DNA of 64,000 bases from contig JAIQFG010000010.1 of NCBI GenBank assembly GCA_020073375.1, forward strand, positions 1-64,000, written 5' to 3'. The stretch is from Terriglobia bacterium (lineage in GTDB: Bacteria > Acidobacteriota > Terriglobia > Acidiferrales > UBA7541). This document shows positions 8,410-16,839 of this stretch, in pieces. The position numbers were made by a program, and so were the translations under genes. Within the stretch, counting starts at the first letter, position 1, and each line of letters opens with the position of its first letter. The notes beneath the pieces were generated by a model. It was not told the DNA's origin. It saw only the letters and a program-made list of their open reading frames with translations, and ran no database searches.

Positions 8410-10077
8410 ATGGAATTTTACAATACTCATATCCTGACGGTGGTGCTGTTCACACCGCTGGTGGGGTCGTTGTTGCTGCTGTTCGTGCCGCGCGACAGCG
8501 AAAACGCGCACCGCGTCATCGGCAATCTTTTCGCCTTCCTCGGATTCCTCGTCTCTCTCCCGCTCATCTGGCGCTTCAGCCTGAGCCCCACCGCCGACCG
8601 CTACCAGTTCATGGAAAATGTCGACTGGATTCCCTCGATCGGCGCGCACTATTCCCTCGGCATTGACGGCATCAGCCTCTGCCTGGTGATCCTCACCACG
8701 CTGCTCGGCCTGATCTCGATCCTTTCTTCCTGGAGCGCCATCAAGATCCGCCGCAAGGAATATTACCTGCTCTTCCTGCTCTTGCAGGTCGGCATGCTCG
8801 GCGTGTTCATGTCGCTCGATTTCTTCCTCTTCTACATGTTCTGGGAAGTGATGCTCGTGCCCATGTATTTCCTGATTGGCGTGTGGGGCAGCGACCGCCG
8901 CCTGTACGCGGCCATCAAATTTTTCCTCTACACCTTGATCGGCTCGGTCATCATGCTGCTCGGCATCCTGGCGCTGTACTTCAAGGCGGGCGGCGGCACC
9001 TTCGATATTCCCACTCTGCTGGCCACGGCCTCGTCGTTTGACACGAAAACACAAGTCCTTCTCTTCTGGGCGTTCTTCTTCGCCTTCGCCATCAAAGTGC
9101 CGATGTTCCCGTTCCACACCTGGCTGCCGGACGCGCACACCGAGGCGCCCACCGCAGGCTCGGTCATCCTGGCCGGCGTCCTGTTGAAGATGGGCACGTA
9201 CGGTTTCATCCGCTTCTCGCTGCCGCTTCTGCCGCAGGATCCCGCGGCGCGCCACAAGATCATCACCATCATGCTGGTTGTCTCCGTGATCAGCATCCTC
9301 TACGGCGCGCTGGTCTGCATGATGCAGAAAGACATGAAAAAGCTTGTGGCCTATAGCTCGGTGAGCCACCTGGGTTTCTGCACGCTGGGCATTTTCGCCC
9401 TCACCCCGCACGGCCTTTCCGGCAGCGTGATCCAGCAGCTCAACCACGGGCTCTCCACCGGCGCGCTCTTCCTCCTGATCGGCGTCCTGTACGAGCGCCG
9501 CCATACGCGCCTGATTTCCGAATTCGGCGGGCTTTCCACGCCCATGCCCAATTTCGCCGCCGTCTACATGATCGCCACGCTCAGTTCGCTGGGCCTTCCG
9601 CTTCTCAACGGCTTCATCGGCGAATTCATGATCCTGCGCGGCACCTACGAGGTCAGCATCAAGTATGCGGCCTGGGCCTCGATCGGGATCGTCCTGGGCG
9701 CCGCGTACTTGCTGTGGCTATATCAGCGCGTGATGTTCGGGCCCGTCACCAATCCCGCGAACGAGCACATGGAAGATCTCAATGCGCGCGAGTACGCCAC
9801 ATTGATTCCCTTGATCATCTTGTGCTTCTGGATCGGAATTTATCCCAAGCCCCTGATCCGCGTGCTCGAGCGTCCCGTGCAGCAGATCGTCCAGCAAGTG
9901 AACCCCGGCTACTACGGCGCCGAGCGCGCCGCAGCCCCCGCGGTCAACGGAGAGGCGGCCCCGGCGGAATCGCCGGCCGGCGCAGCCGTGCCCGCGATGG
10001 ACTCAATGCCTGGCATGGCCATGCCCGCAAATCCGGGCGAGACCCCCGCGCCTGCAACGGAAGGGAAGCGGCCTTAG
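8410..10077 (+). CDS. nuoM: NADH-quinone oxidoreductase subunit M, cluster 1, with Ala/Pro/Met-rich tail
   Basis: NuoM is the second antiporter-like proton-pumping subunit. The core carries the glutamate helix FLFYMFWEVMLVPMYFLIG, the lysine region FAIKVPMFPFHTWLPDAHTE and the loop after it (APTAGSVILAGVLLKMG). About 50 residues past the last helix are low-complexity Ala/Pro/Glu with a Met-rich patch (MDSMPGMAMP). The paralogue near 16 kb has a shorter, different tail. The total is 555 residues, against roughly 500 for typical NuoM. The gene is intact and followed closely by nuoN. Confidence 0.95.
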   Translation: MEFYNTHILTVVLFTPLVGSLLLLFVPRDSENAHRVIGNLFAFLGFLVSLPLIWRFSLSPTADRYQFMENVDWIPSIGAHYSLGIDGISLCLVILTTLLGLISILSSWSAIKIRRKEYYLLFLLLQVGMLGVFMSLDFFLFYMFWEVMLVPMYFLIGVWGSDRRLYAAIKFFLYTLIGSVIMLLGILALYFKAGGGTFDIPTLLATASSFDTKTQVLLFWAFFFAFAIKVPMFPFHTWLPDAHTEAPTAGSVILAGVLLKMGTYGFIRFSLPLLPQDPAARHKIITIMLVVSVISILYGALVCMMQKDMKKLVAYSSVSHLGFCTLGIFALTPHGLSGSVIQQLNHGLSTGALFLLIGVLYERRHTRLISEFGGLSTPMPNFAAVYMIATLSSLGLPLLNGFIGEFMILRGTYEVSIKYAAWASIGIVLGAAYLLWLYQRVMFGPVTNPANEHMEDLNAREYATLIPLIILCFWIGIYPKPLIRVLERPVQQIVQQVNPGYYGAERAAAPAVNGEAAPAESPAGAAVPAMDSMPGMAMPANPGETPAPATEGKRP

Positions 10078-10104
10078 GCCAGGCGGAGCGAAACGACAAA
10101 CTTT

Positions 10105-11667
10105 ATGTTTGACTTAATTCACCGGATTCTCGGGCCGTTTCAATCGTTCATGCAGCAGGGCGGCGGCGGTCTCCTCCTGCCGGAGATGATGCTCGTCCTG
10201 TTCGCCATGGGTATCCTCCTCACCGATCACCTGCTCGAAGTCCGCGACAAATTTTTCAACGCCCTGATGGCCATGCTGGGCGTGATCTTCAGCGCCATCA
10301 CGCTGTGGCAGTTGCGGCGCGTGGCCGAGGGCGGCGCCGTCGGCTTCAGCCATTCGCTGGTGGTGGACCCGTTCTTTATTTTCTTCGGTCTCATTTTTCT
10401 GATCGCCACTGCGCTGGTGATTCTGCTCTCCGTGCGTTACCTCCAGATCGAGGACGAAAATCACGGCGAATACTACGCCCTGATGCTGTTTGCCACCGTG
10501 GGTATGATGTTCATGGTTTCGGGCTACGACCTGATCGTGGAATTCCTGGGCCTGGAGACCATGGCGCTGAGTTTTTACGTTTTGGCGGGCTTCCTTCGGC
10601 GTGACAAGCGCTCCAACGAAGGCGCGGTGAAATATCTCCTCCTCGGCGCGTTCAGTTCCGCGATCCTGGCTTACGGCTTTTCGATCCTGTACGGGATCGG
10701 CGCGACGGCCAACCTGAGCTCGACCGAAGGCCCCTTGCCCCCGCGCACGAATCTGGAAGTGATCCAGGCGGCCATCGAGTTTCGCGGCCACGGAGACCTG
10801 CTGGTGATCCTGGCGCTGGTCACGGTCATTGCCGGAATGTTCTTCAAGATTGCGGCCGTGCCGTTCCACCAGTGGGCGCCGGACGTATATGAGGGCGCTC
10901 CCACGCCGATCACCGCGTACATCAGCGTGGCGTCCAAGACCGCGAGCTTCGCGATGCTCCTGCGCCTGCTGCTCACCGTGTTCTGGCCCTTGCGCCTGGA
11001 TTGGGCCATGCTCGTCGCCGGAGTGGCCATCGCCTCCCTCACCATCGGAAACTTCGCGGCCATCACCCAGACCAACGTGAAGCGCATGTTGGCCTATTCC
11101 TCGATCTCCCACGTCGGCTACATTCTGCTCGGCATCGTGGCCGCCGCGTCCAGCACGCTCGGATTCATGACCGGAATGAAGGGCGTGGCGTTTTACCTGT
11201 TCGTCTACGGATTCATGACCATCGGCGCGTTCGCCGTCCTCATCGTCCTGCAGCGCCAGGGAATTATCGGCGACGAACTCGACGACCTGAACGGCCTGTA
11301 CCGCCGCAGCCCCCTCTCCGCCGCGGTCCTGCTGATTTTCATGCTTTCGCTCGCCGGCATACCTCCGCTGGCCGGCTTCATCGGGAAGTATTTTATTTTG
11401 CAGGCGCTGATCGAAACCGGCCACACGCGCCTCGCCCTGTTCGGCGCGCTCTACATCGTCCCCGCGCTGTACTACTACTTCCGCATCGTCGCGCATGCGT
11501 ATCTCTACGAGCCGGGCAACGCTCCCTCGCCGGTCATCACCCTCGGCCAGCGAATCTCCTTCGCCGTGCTGTGCTTCGTGACGGTCGCCGCCGGAATTTA
11601 CCCCGAGCCGTTCGTCAAGCTGGCGACCTATTCGCTGTTCTTCCCCACGACGTTCAGTGGCCACTGA
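10105..11667 (+). CDS. nuoN: NADH-quinone oxidoreductase subunit N, cluster 1
   Basis: NuoN is the third antiporter-like proton-pumping subunit. The 520-residue product has the expected glutamate helix (YDLIVEFLGLETMALSFYVL), the lysine region (FFKIAAVPFHQWAPDVYEGA) and the second-half signature VKRMLAYSSISHVGYILLG. It closes the first nuo cluster. The reading frame overlaps the next gene by 11 bases, so complex I and Fo genes are probably translated from one transcript. Confidence 0.95.
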   Translation: MFDLIHRILGPFQSFMQQGGGGLLLPEMMLVLFAMGILLTDHLLEVRDKFFNALMAMLGVIFSAITLWQLRRVAEGGAVGFSHSLVVDPFFIFFGLIFLIATALVILLSVRYLQIEDENHGEYYALMLFATVGMMFMVSGYDLIVEFLGLETMALSFYVLAGFLRRDKRSNEGAVKYLLLGAFSSAILAYGFSILYGIGATANLSSTEGPLPPRTNLEVIQAAIEFRGHGDLLVILALVTVIAGMFFKIAAVPFHQWAPDVYEGAPTPITAYISVASKTASFAMLLRLLLTVFWPLRLDWAMLVAGVAIASLTIGNFAAITQTNVKRMLAYSSISHVGYILLGIVAAASSTLGFMTGMKGVAFYLFVYGFMTIGAFAVLIVLQRQGIIGDELDDLNGLYRRSPLSAAVLLIFMLSLAGIPPLAGFIGKYFILQALIETGHTRLALFGALYIVPALYYYFRIVAHAYLYEPGNAPSPVITLGQRISFAVLCFVTVAAGIYPEPFVKLATYSLFFPTTFSGH

Positions 11668-11926
11668 GGATCCAAGCCCGCCTCTCCCGCCCGCGCCGCG
11701 AAAACGGCCCGCAACCGTCGCGCGCCAGATTTCCGACGTCATGGATCTCCCGTTCACGCTGGTGGCCTGCATCGCCATTGGCGGAGGCCTCGGTTACTAT
11801 CTCGACGCGCGATTCCACACCTCTCCCATTTTCACTTTGATTCTGGGCCTGCTCGGGTTCGCCGCGGGAATGATCCAGCTCGTGCGGCGGCTCTCCAAGG
11901 ACACCAAGGACGATGGCGCAGCCTGA
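11657..11926 (+). CDS. atpZ: AtpZ/AtpI-type small ATP synthase accessory membrane protein
   Basis: This 89-residue protein has a Pro/Arg-rich N-terminus and then two hydrophobic helices (FTLVACIAIGGGLGYYLDAR and PIFTLILGLLGFAAGMIQL). That is the layout of the AtpZ family that precedes Fo genes and is linked to c-ring assembly or Mg/Ca transport. It starts at GTG inside the end of nuoN and overlaps the following atpI by 14 bases. The assignment rests on size, the helix pair with a GGGLGYYLD turn, and position. Confidence 0.8.
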   Translation: MATEDPSPPLPPAPRKRPATVARQISDVMDLPFTLVACIAIGGGLGYYLDARFHTSPIFTLILGLLGFAAGMIQLVRRLSKDTKDDGAA

Positions 11927-12338
11927 TTCCACCTACAGGACGTCCGAGCGCCGCATCGAATGGCTCACCCTCGCGCTCGGTTTTGCCGCGGCGGCGTTTG
12001 CGGCCGTCCGCTGGGAATGGCGCGCCGGCGCCGGAGTAGCCCTCGGCTCGCTGCTGGCATGGATCAATTTCCGCTGGCTCAAACAGGGTGTGGCGGCGCT
12101 CGTGGAGGTCTCCACCGCGCAAGCCGGATCAGAACACGCCCGTGTGCCCTTCGGCGTCTATCTGAAATTCTTTGGCCGCTTCGCGTTGCTGCTGCTTGTT
12201 GTCTATGTTATCCTTTCGCGATCGATTTTTCCGGCGCTTGCGGTGCTCGCGGGCCTGTTTTCGGTGGTTGGGGCAGTCCTGCTGGAAATGATTGTCCAGC
12301 TTCTGCGCGGCAAGCAGGACTCGGAAACGCATCCATAG
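11913..12338 (+). CDS. atpI: ATP synthase subunit I (AtpI-like)
   Basis: AtpI is a four-helix membrane protein that assists c-ring assembly. The 141-residue product has four predicted helices in two pairs. The second includes GVALGSLLAWINFRWLKQG, which resembles the AtpI family pattern. It lies between atpZ and atpB, where AtpI is normally found. Sequence conservation in this family is weak, so the call depends largely on topology and context. Confidence 0.78.
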   Translation: MAQPDSTYRTSERRIEWLTLALGFAAAAFAAVRWEWRAGAGVALGSLLAWINFRWLKQGVAALVEVSTAQAGSEHARVPFGVYLKFFGRFALLLLVVYVILSRSIFPALAVLAGLFSVVGAVLLEMIVQLLRGKQDSETHP

Positions 12339-12393
12339 CTCGGATTTCGCAAGAACAAATCCCGGGATATATACGACGAGGCAGACAGGATAA

Positions 12394-13206
12394 ATGGAAG
12401 AGCAAATATTGGGTGTGACCAAACTGGTCAACGCGCTGCTGGGCAAGCCCGCGCTGGCCCTGCTCGCCGCGCTGCACATTCACGTCGAAAATTCCGAGTA
12501 TCCCATTCCCAACCACGTCGCCATGGAGCTGGTCGTTTTCCTTATCGCCATCGTATTTTTCACCTGGCTCAAGGGCCGCCTGTCGGTGGAAAATCCCGGC
12601 GGCACCCAACAGTGCATGGAAGCGCTGCTGACCAATTCCATGGGCGTGGGCGCGCGCGATCTGCTCGAGGACACCGCGGGACACGGCGCGGAAAAATATC
12701 TCCCCATGATCGGCAGCATCGGAATTTTCGTGCTGATGAGCAACCTGATCAGCCTGGTTCCCGGTTTCTCGTCTCCCACCGCGGAAAACTCCGTGCCCTT
12801 GGGATGCGCCGTCGTCGTGTTTCTCTACTACAACTGGAGCGGCATCGCTCATCACGGCCCCTTGCACTACGCCAAGACGTTTCTGGGCCCGGTTCTGGTC
12901 ATGTCGCCCATCATGTTCGTGGTGGAGATCTTCAGCCATCTCGCACGCCTGCTCTCACTCACGGTTCGTCTCTGGGTCAACATGCTGGTCAGCGAACTTC
13001 TGTATGTCACGTTTCTCGGCCTTACCCTTTCCTTGTTCCTGTTCGTGGGCAAGCTGAACGCGCTGGGGTACGTCCTGGCGCCGTTTCCGCTGCTTGCCCC
13101 GTGCGTCTTTATTCTGCTGCACATTTTTGTGGGATTCATTCAGGCGTTTGTGTTCACCCTGCTTCCGATTATTTACCTCGGCGGCGCGGTCGCCGATGAG
13201 CACTAA
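12394..13206 (+). CDS. atpB: ATP synthase Fo subunit a
   Basis: Subunit a forms the two proton half-channels against the c-ring. The 270-residue product keeps the essential arginine in SLTVRLWVNM, the FSHLARLLSL stretch before it, and the C-terminal FVGFIQAFVFTLLPIIYLG helix with the conserved glutamine. The N-terminal region contains HIHVENSEYPIPNH before the first helix. A 109-base gap separates it from atpE. Subunit b and all F1 genes are absent from the window. Confidence 0.95.
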   Translation: MEEQILGVTKLVNALLGKPALALLAALHIHVENSEYPIPNHVAMELVVFLIAIVFFTWLKGRLSVENPGGTQQCMEALLTNSMGVGARDLLEDTAGHGAEKYLPMIGSIGIFVLMSNLISLVPGFSSPTAENSVPLGCAVVVFLYYNWSGIAHHGPLHYAKTFLGPVLVMSPIMFVVEIFSHLARLLSLTVRLWVNMLVSELLYVTFLGLTLSLFLFVGKLNALGYVLAPFPLLAPCVFILLHIFVGFIQAFVFTLLPIIYLGGAVADEH

Positions 13207-13316
13207 CCCGGCCCTGTATTCATACGGCATGATCCGCTGCCTCGCGTGAGCCCGGCTGTACGAGGATGTCCGGGAACCACCTCCGAGCGGCTATTTCATA
13301 ACGAAGGAGAAACACA

Positions 13317-13631
13317 ATGAAGAAGTATTCGATGATTCTGTTCGCCCTGCTCGCGGTGGCTTTCGTCGCTCCCGCGGCATTCGCCCAGACAGGTGCGGGA
13401 ACCATGTCCGAGCCGACCAACTGGGTGGCAATCACTTCCGGCTTTGCCATGGCCATCGCTTCGGCGGCCTGCGGCATCGCCCAGGCCCGCGCAACCTCAT
13501 CGGCTTGCGAAGGCCTGGCCCGCAATCCGGGAGCCGCTGCCCCGATCCGCTTCGCGCTCCTGCTGGCGCTCGTGCTGATCGAATCGATGGCGCTCTACAC
13601 GTTCGCCATCATTTTCGCCAAGGTAAAGTAA
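13317..13631 (+). CDS. atpE: ATP synthase Fo subunit c
   Basis: Subunit c forms the rotor ring. The 104-residue protein starts with a signal-like hydrophobic segment ending AFAQ at residue 24, then two helices around the loop ARNPGAA. The ion-binding carboxylate is Glu89 in LVLIESMALY. Gln56, Ser90 and Tyr94 stand at positions used for sodium binding in Ilyobacter-type rings, but the Thr after Ser is Met here. Helix 1 has Ala/Ser in place of most of the usual glycine repeat (FAMAIASAACG). A strong AAGGAG site precedes the ATG, and a terminator follows. Confidence 0.94.
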   Translation: MKKYSMILFALLAVAFVAPAAFAQTGAGTMSEPTNWVAITSGFAMAIASAACGIAQARATSSACEGLARNPGAAAPIRFALLLALVLIESMALYTFAIIFAKVK

Positions 13632-13655
13632 GCAATTAGAATTGGATTTCGCCAG

Positions 13656-13686
13656 CCCGCCCTCGAATTTCGAGGGCGGGTTTTTT
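13656..13686 (+). terminator. Rho-independent terminator of the nuo/atp operon
   Basis: A perfect 11-bp GC-rich stem (CCCGCCCTCGA/TCGAGGGCGGG) with a 3-base loop is followed by six T. It lies 24 bases after the atpE stop codon. Confidence 0.92.
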
Positions 13687-13687
13687 A

Positions 13688-13709
13688 GTAGGACAGGCTT
13701 CAGCCTGTC
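13688..13709. repeat. GTAG-led palindrome, TTCA loop
   Basis: A 7-bp stem (GACAGGC/GCCTGTC) closes TTCA. The same core follows the thioesterase gene near 36.16 kb, where similarity continues a few bases past the stem (GC then TTTGAC). It separates the convergent ends of the two complex I operons. Confidence 0.7.
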
Positions 13710-13769
13710 GCTTTTGACCTGTGGAATGGGAAGAAAAAACCAGACAGCCTGAAGCCCGCCCCGCAAAAA

Positions 13770-15221
13770 TCACCGAATATTCAGCGCAGCCCTGGTGGCA
13801 TACCCAATAATGCGAGCAGGGAACAATCCCGCATAGATCGTGCCTGCGACCGCGATCCACAGCACCAGCGCCAGCGTCCACGGCACAGGCTGTGCCGCAA
13901 TCTCAATCTCCGGCTCGCGCATGTACATCGCCACGATCACGCGCAAATAATAATACGCCCCGATCACGCTGTTTAGCGCCAGCAATATGGCCAGCCAAAC
14001 AAGGTTGGACTCCAGCGCAGCATTAAAAATATAGAATTTCCCCAGGAACCCCGCCGTCACCGGCAATCCCAGCAGCGAAAGCAGAAAAACCGACAGGCAC
14101 GCCGCCATCGCAGGCTGTCGACGCCCCAGCCCCGTGAAATCCTCGATGTTCACGTGCCGCTCGCCCTCGCCGCCCAGGTGCGCGACGATCAGGAACGCAC
14201 CCAGCTTCACCAGTGCGTAGCTCACCAGGTAAAACAGCGCCGCGGCAATCCCCGCTTCCATGTGATCGCTGGCGGCAGCGGCCGTAAGCGCCACCAGGAT
14301 GTACCCCGCATGTGCGATCGAACTGTACGCCAGCATGCGCTTCAGGCTGGTCTGCACCATCGCCGATAAATTTCCCGCGAACATGCTGAGCGCGGCGGCC
14401 ACCCACAGCGCCCAGAACCACACGGGAGCCGCGCCATCGATGCTCGCCAGAATGCGCATCGCCAGCGCGAATGCGGCGGCCTTCGGACCGGTCGAAAGCA
14501 GCGCTGTGACCGGAGCGGGCGCGCCCTCGTACACGTCCGGAGTCCACATCTGGAACGGCGCCGCAGCCACCTTGAACGCCAGGCCGATGAAAATCAATCC
14601 CAGGCCAATTTTCAGCAGCGTGTGCGAGGAATCGTTCGCCAGCGGCGTCATCAGGTCCAGGTGAGTTGACCCGGTCGCGCCGAACGACAACGCGATCCCG
14701 TACAGGAAAAATGCCGTGGCGAATGAGCCCAGCAGAAAATATTTCATGGCCGCTTCGTTCGAGCGCGGCTCATCGCGCCTGTAGCTGGCCAGCACGTACG
14801 AGGCGATGGAACTCATTTCCAGGCCCACGAACGCGGTGAGCAGTTCGTGCGCCCCGGCCATCACTCCCATCCCGGCGGTAGCGAATAAAATTAGCGCGCA
14901 AAATTCTCCGGCGTCCAGATTCTCGCGTTTCAGGTAATTCACCGAGCCCAGGATCGCGAGAAACGCCGCTCCGATCACGATCAAGTGAACGAACACGCTG
15001 AATGCGTCCGCCCGGACCAATCCGGAATATGCCGCGCCTGGATACAACGCTACAAATCGCGTGGCCCCCAGCGCCAGGCCCGCGCCAAGCAGAGAAATAA
15101 ACGCCAGCGCGCCATGCCGCGCCTTGGGCACGACCGGCGCGAGGAGCATGACCAGCATTCCGAACCCGCAGAGCACGAGTTCCGGAGCGACCCGGTACAT
15201 ATCTTGAGGTGGTGGGAACAT
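13770..15221 (-). CDS. nuoN: NADH-quinone oxidoreductase subunit N, cluster 2
   Basis: This second NuoN (483 residues) is the last gene of the minus-strand complex I operon. It has the antiporter-family landmarks: the glutamate helix HELLTAFVGLEMSSIASYVL, the lysine region AFKVAAAPFQMWTPDVYEGA and SLKRMLAYSSIAHAGYILV. The ATG directly follows the nuoM stop codon. It is clearly paralogous to, but well diverged from, the copy near 11 kb, which suggests old divergence instead of recent duplication. Confidence 0.95.
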   Translation of the reverse strand: MFPPPQDMYRVAPELVLCGFGMLVMLLAPVVPKARHGALAFISLLGAGLALGATRFVALYPGAAYSGLVRADAFSVFVHLIVIGAAFLAILGSVNYLKRENLDAGEFCALILFATAGMGVMAGAHELLTAFVGLEMSSIASYVLASYRRDEPRSNEAAMKYFLLGSFATAFFLYGIALSFGATGSTHLDLMTPLANDSSHTLLKIGLGLIFIGLAFKVAAAPFQMWTPDVYEGAPAPVTALLSTGPKAAAFALAMRILASIDGAAPVWFWALWVAAALSMFAGNLSAMVQTSLKRMLAYSSIAHAGYILVALTAAAASDHMEAGIAAALFYLVSYALVKLGAFLIVAHLGGEGERHVNIEDFTGLGRRQPAMAACLSVFLLSLLGLPVTAGFLGKFYIFNAALESNLVWLAILLALNSVIGAYYYLRVIVAMYMREPEIEIAAQPVPWTLALVLWIAVAGTIYAGLFPARIIGYATRAALNIR

Positions 15222-16838
15222 TTATTTCGAGTTCACCGTGCCCGCATTGTTGCCGTTTGCCGGCATGGCGAAGCGATTCAAATTCATGCTGTTCATTTCC
15301 GCGCCGCCGCGAATCACGCCCGCATCGTAAGCCGCTTGCGGGCGCTGCATCAGTTGCAATACGTTTTGCGCCGAAGCCTCGATCCGCCGCGTAAAGAACG
15401 GCGAGCCCATGCCCATCCATAAAATAATCGCGGCCATCAAAAACAGAATTCCGCGCTCGCGCAGATCGGCGTCCGGCAGCGACGCATTCTTATCCTTCGT
15501 CACCGCTCCGAAAAAAACACGCTGGTAAGACCACAGCAAATAAACCGCCGAGAAGATAACCCCCAGCGCGGCCCATGCCGACCAATCCGCGTGCCGCTGG
15601 AACGTTCCCGCAAGAATTAAAAACTCGCCGACGAACCCGTTCAGCATCGGCAGTCCCGCCGAGGCAAAACACGAAAACAAATACAGCCCCGCGAGCACCG
15701 GCATCGGCGTCGCCAGGCCCCCGTACTCTTTGATCAGGTGCGTGTGCCGCCGGTCATACAGCATTCCCACTCCAAGGAACAGCGCCCCGGTCGAGATGCC
15801 GTGCGCCAGCATCTGGAAAACCGCGCCCTGAATGGAAATCACGTGGAACGCAAAAATTCCCAGAACGACGAATCCCAGGTGGCTCACCGACGAGTACGCC
15901 ACCAGCCGCTTCAGGTCCACCTGCACCATGGCCACCAGCGCCCCGTAAATAATTCCGATGATGGCGAGCACGGCGATTGCCGGAGCAAATTTGTGCGCGG
16001 CCTCTGGAAACAGCGGCAGGCAGAACCGCAACATGCCGTACGTGCCCATCTTGAGCAGCACTCCCGCGAGCATCACCGACCCCGCCGTCGGTGCTTCCGT
16101 GTGCGCGTCCGGCAGCCACGTGTGCAGCGGGAACAGCGGCACCTTGATCGCAAATGCCAGGAAAAACGCGCCGAACAGCAGCATTTCGGTGACCGCCGGC
16201 AGCGTGATCGTCCCGCTCGACAGCATGGACTGAATCTGCGGAATATCGAATGTCGGAGTCCCGGCCACGGCCGTGAGCCGGTAGAGCCACAGCATCGCCA
16301 CCAGCATCAGGATCGATCCGAACATCGTGTACAGCACGAATTTCAGCGCCGCGTAAATCCGTCGCTCGTGACCCCAGATCCCGATCAGGAAATACATCGG
16401 AATCAGCATCACTTCCCAGAACAAGAAGAACAGGAACATGTCCAGCGAGACAAATACGCCGATCACGCCCGTCTCCAGCACCAGCAGGCAGATGAAAAAT
16501 CCCTTTACGCGCTCGTTGATCGATTTCCAGGACGCCAGCATCGAAATCGGCGTCAGCAGCGTGGTCAGCAGCACCAGGAATAGGCTCAGACCGTCCACGC
16601 CCAGGTGATAGTGAATGGGCGGCTGTGGAATCCAGTTATGAAGTTCTTCCCACTGGTACCCGGCAAGCTGAGAATTGAATCCGCGGAACAGCAGCAGCGA
16701 AATAGCGAACTCCGCCGTCGCCGTGATCAAGGCCAGGCGCCGAATCAATACATGATCGTCGTCCGGCGCCAGCAACAATGCCAGTGCCCCGGCGACGGGC
16801 AGAAACGTAAGAATCGTCAGCAAGTAAGGTTGCTGCAC
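15222..16838 (-). CDS. nuoM: NADH-quinone oxidoreductase subunit M, cluster 2
   Basis: This proton-pumping antiporter-like subunit is 538 residues long. It keeps the glutamate helix FLFFLFWEVMLIPMYFLIG and the region FAIKVPLFPLHTWLPDAHTE, nearly matching cluster 1. The C-terminal tail is Asn/Met-rich (MNSMNLNRFAMPANGNN), not Ala/Pro-rich. The GTG start is one base after the nuoL stop, which indicates translational coupling. Confidence 0.95.
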   Translation of the reverse strand: MQQPYLLTILTFLPVAGALALLLAPDDDHVLIRRLALITATAEFAISLLLFRGFNSQLAGYQWEELHNWIPQPPIHYHLGVDGLSLFLVLLTTLLTPISMLASWKSINERVKGFFICLLVLETGVIGVFVSLDMFLFFLFWEVMLIPMYFLIGIWGHERRIYAALKFVLYTMFGSILMLVAMLWLYRLTAVAGTPTFDIPQIQSMLSSGTITLPAVTEMLLFGAFFLAFAIKVPLFPLHTWLPDAHTEAPTAGSVMLAGVLLKMGTYGMLRFCLPLFPEAAHKFAPAIAVLAIIGIIYGALVAMVQVDLKRLVAYSSVSHLGFVVLGIFAFHVISIQGAVFQMLAHGISTGALFLGVGMLYDRRHTHLIKEYGGLATPMPVLAGLYLFSCFASAGLPMLNGFVGEFLILAGTFQRHADWSAWAALGVIFSAVYLLWSYQRVFFGAVTKDKNASLPDADLRERGILFLMAAIILWMGMGSPFFTRRIEASAQNVLQLMQRPQAAYDAGVIRGGAEMNSMNLNRFAMPANGNNAGTVNSK

Positions 16839-16839
16839 G

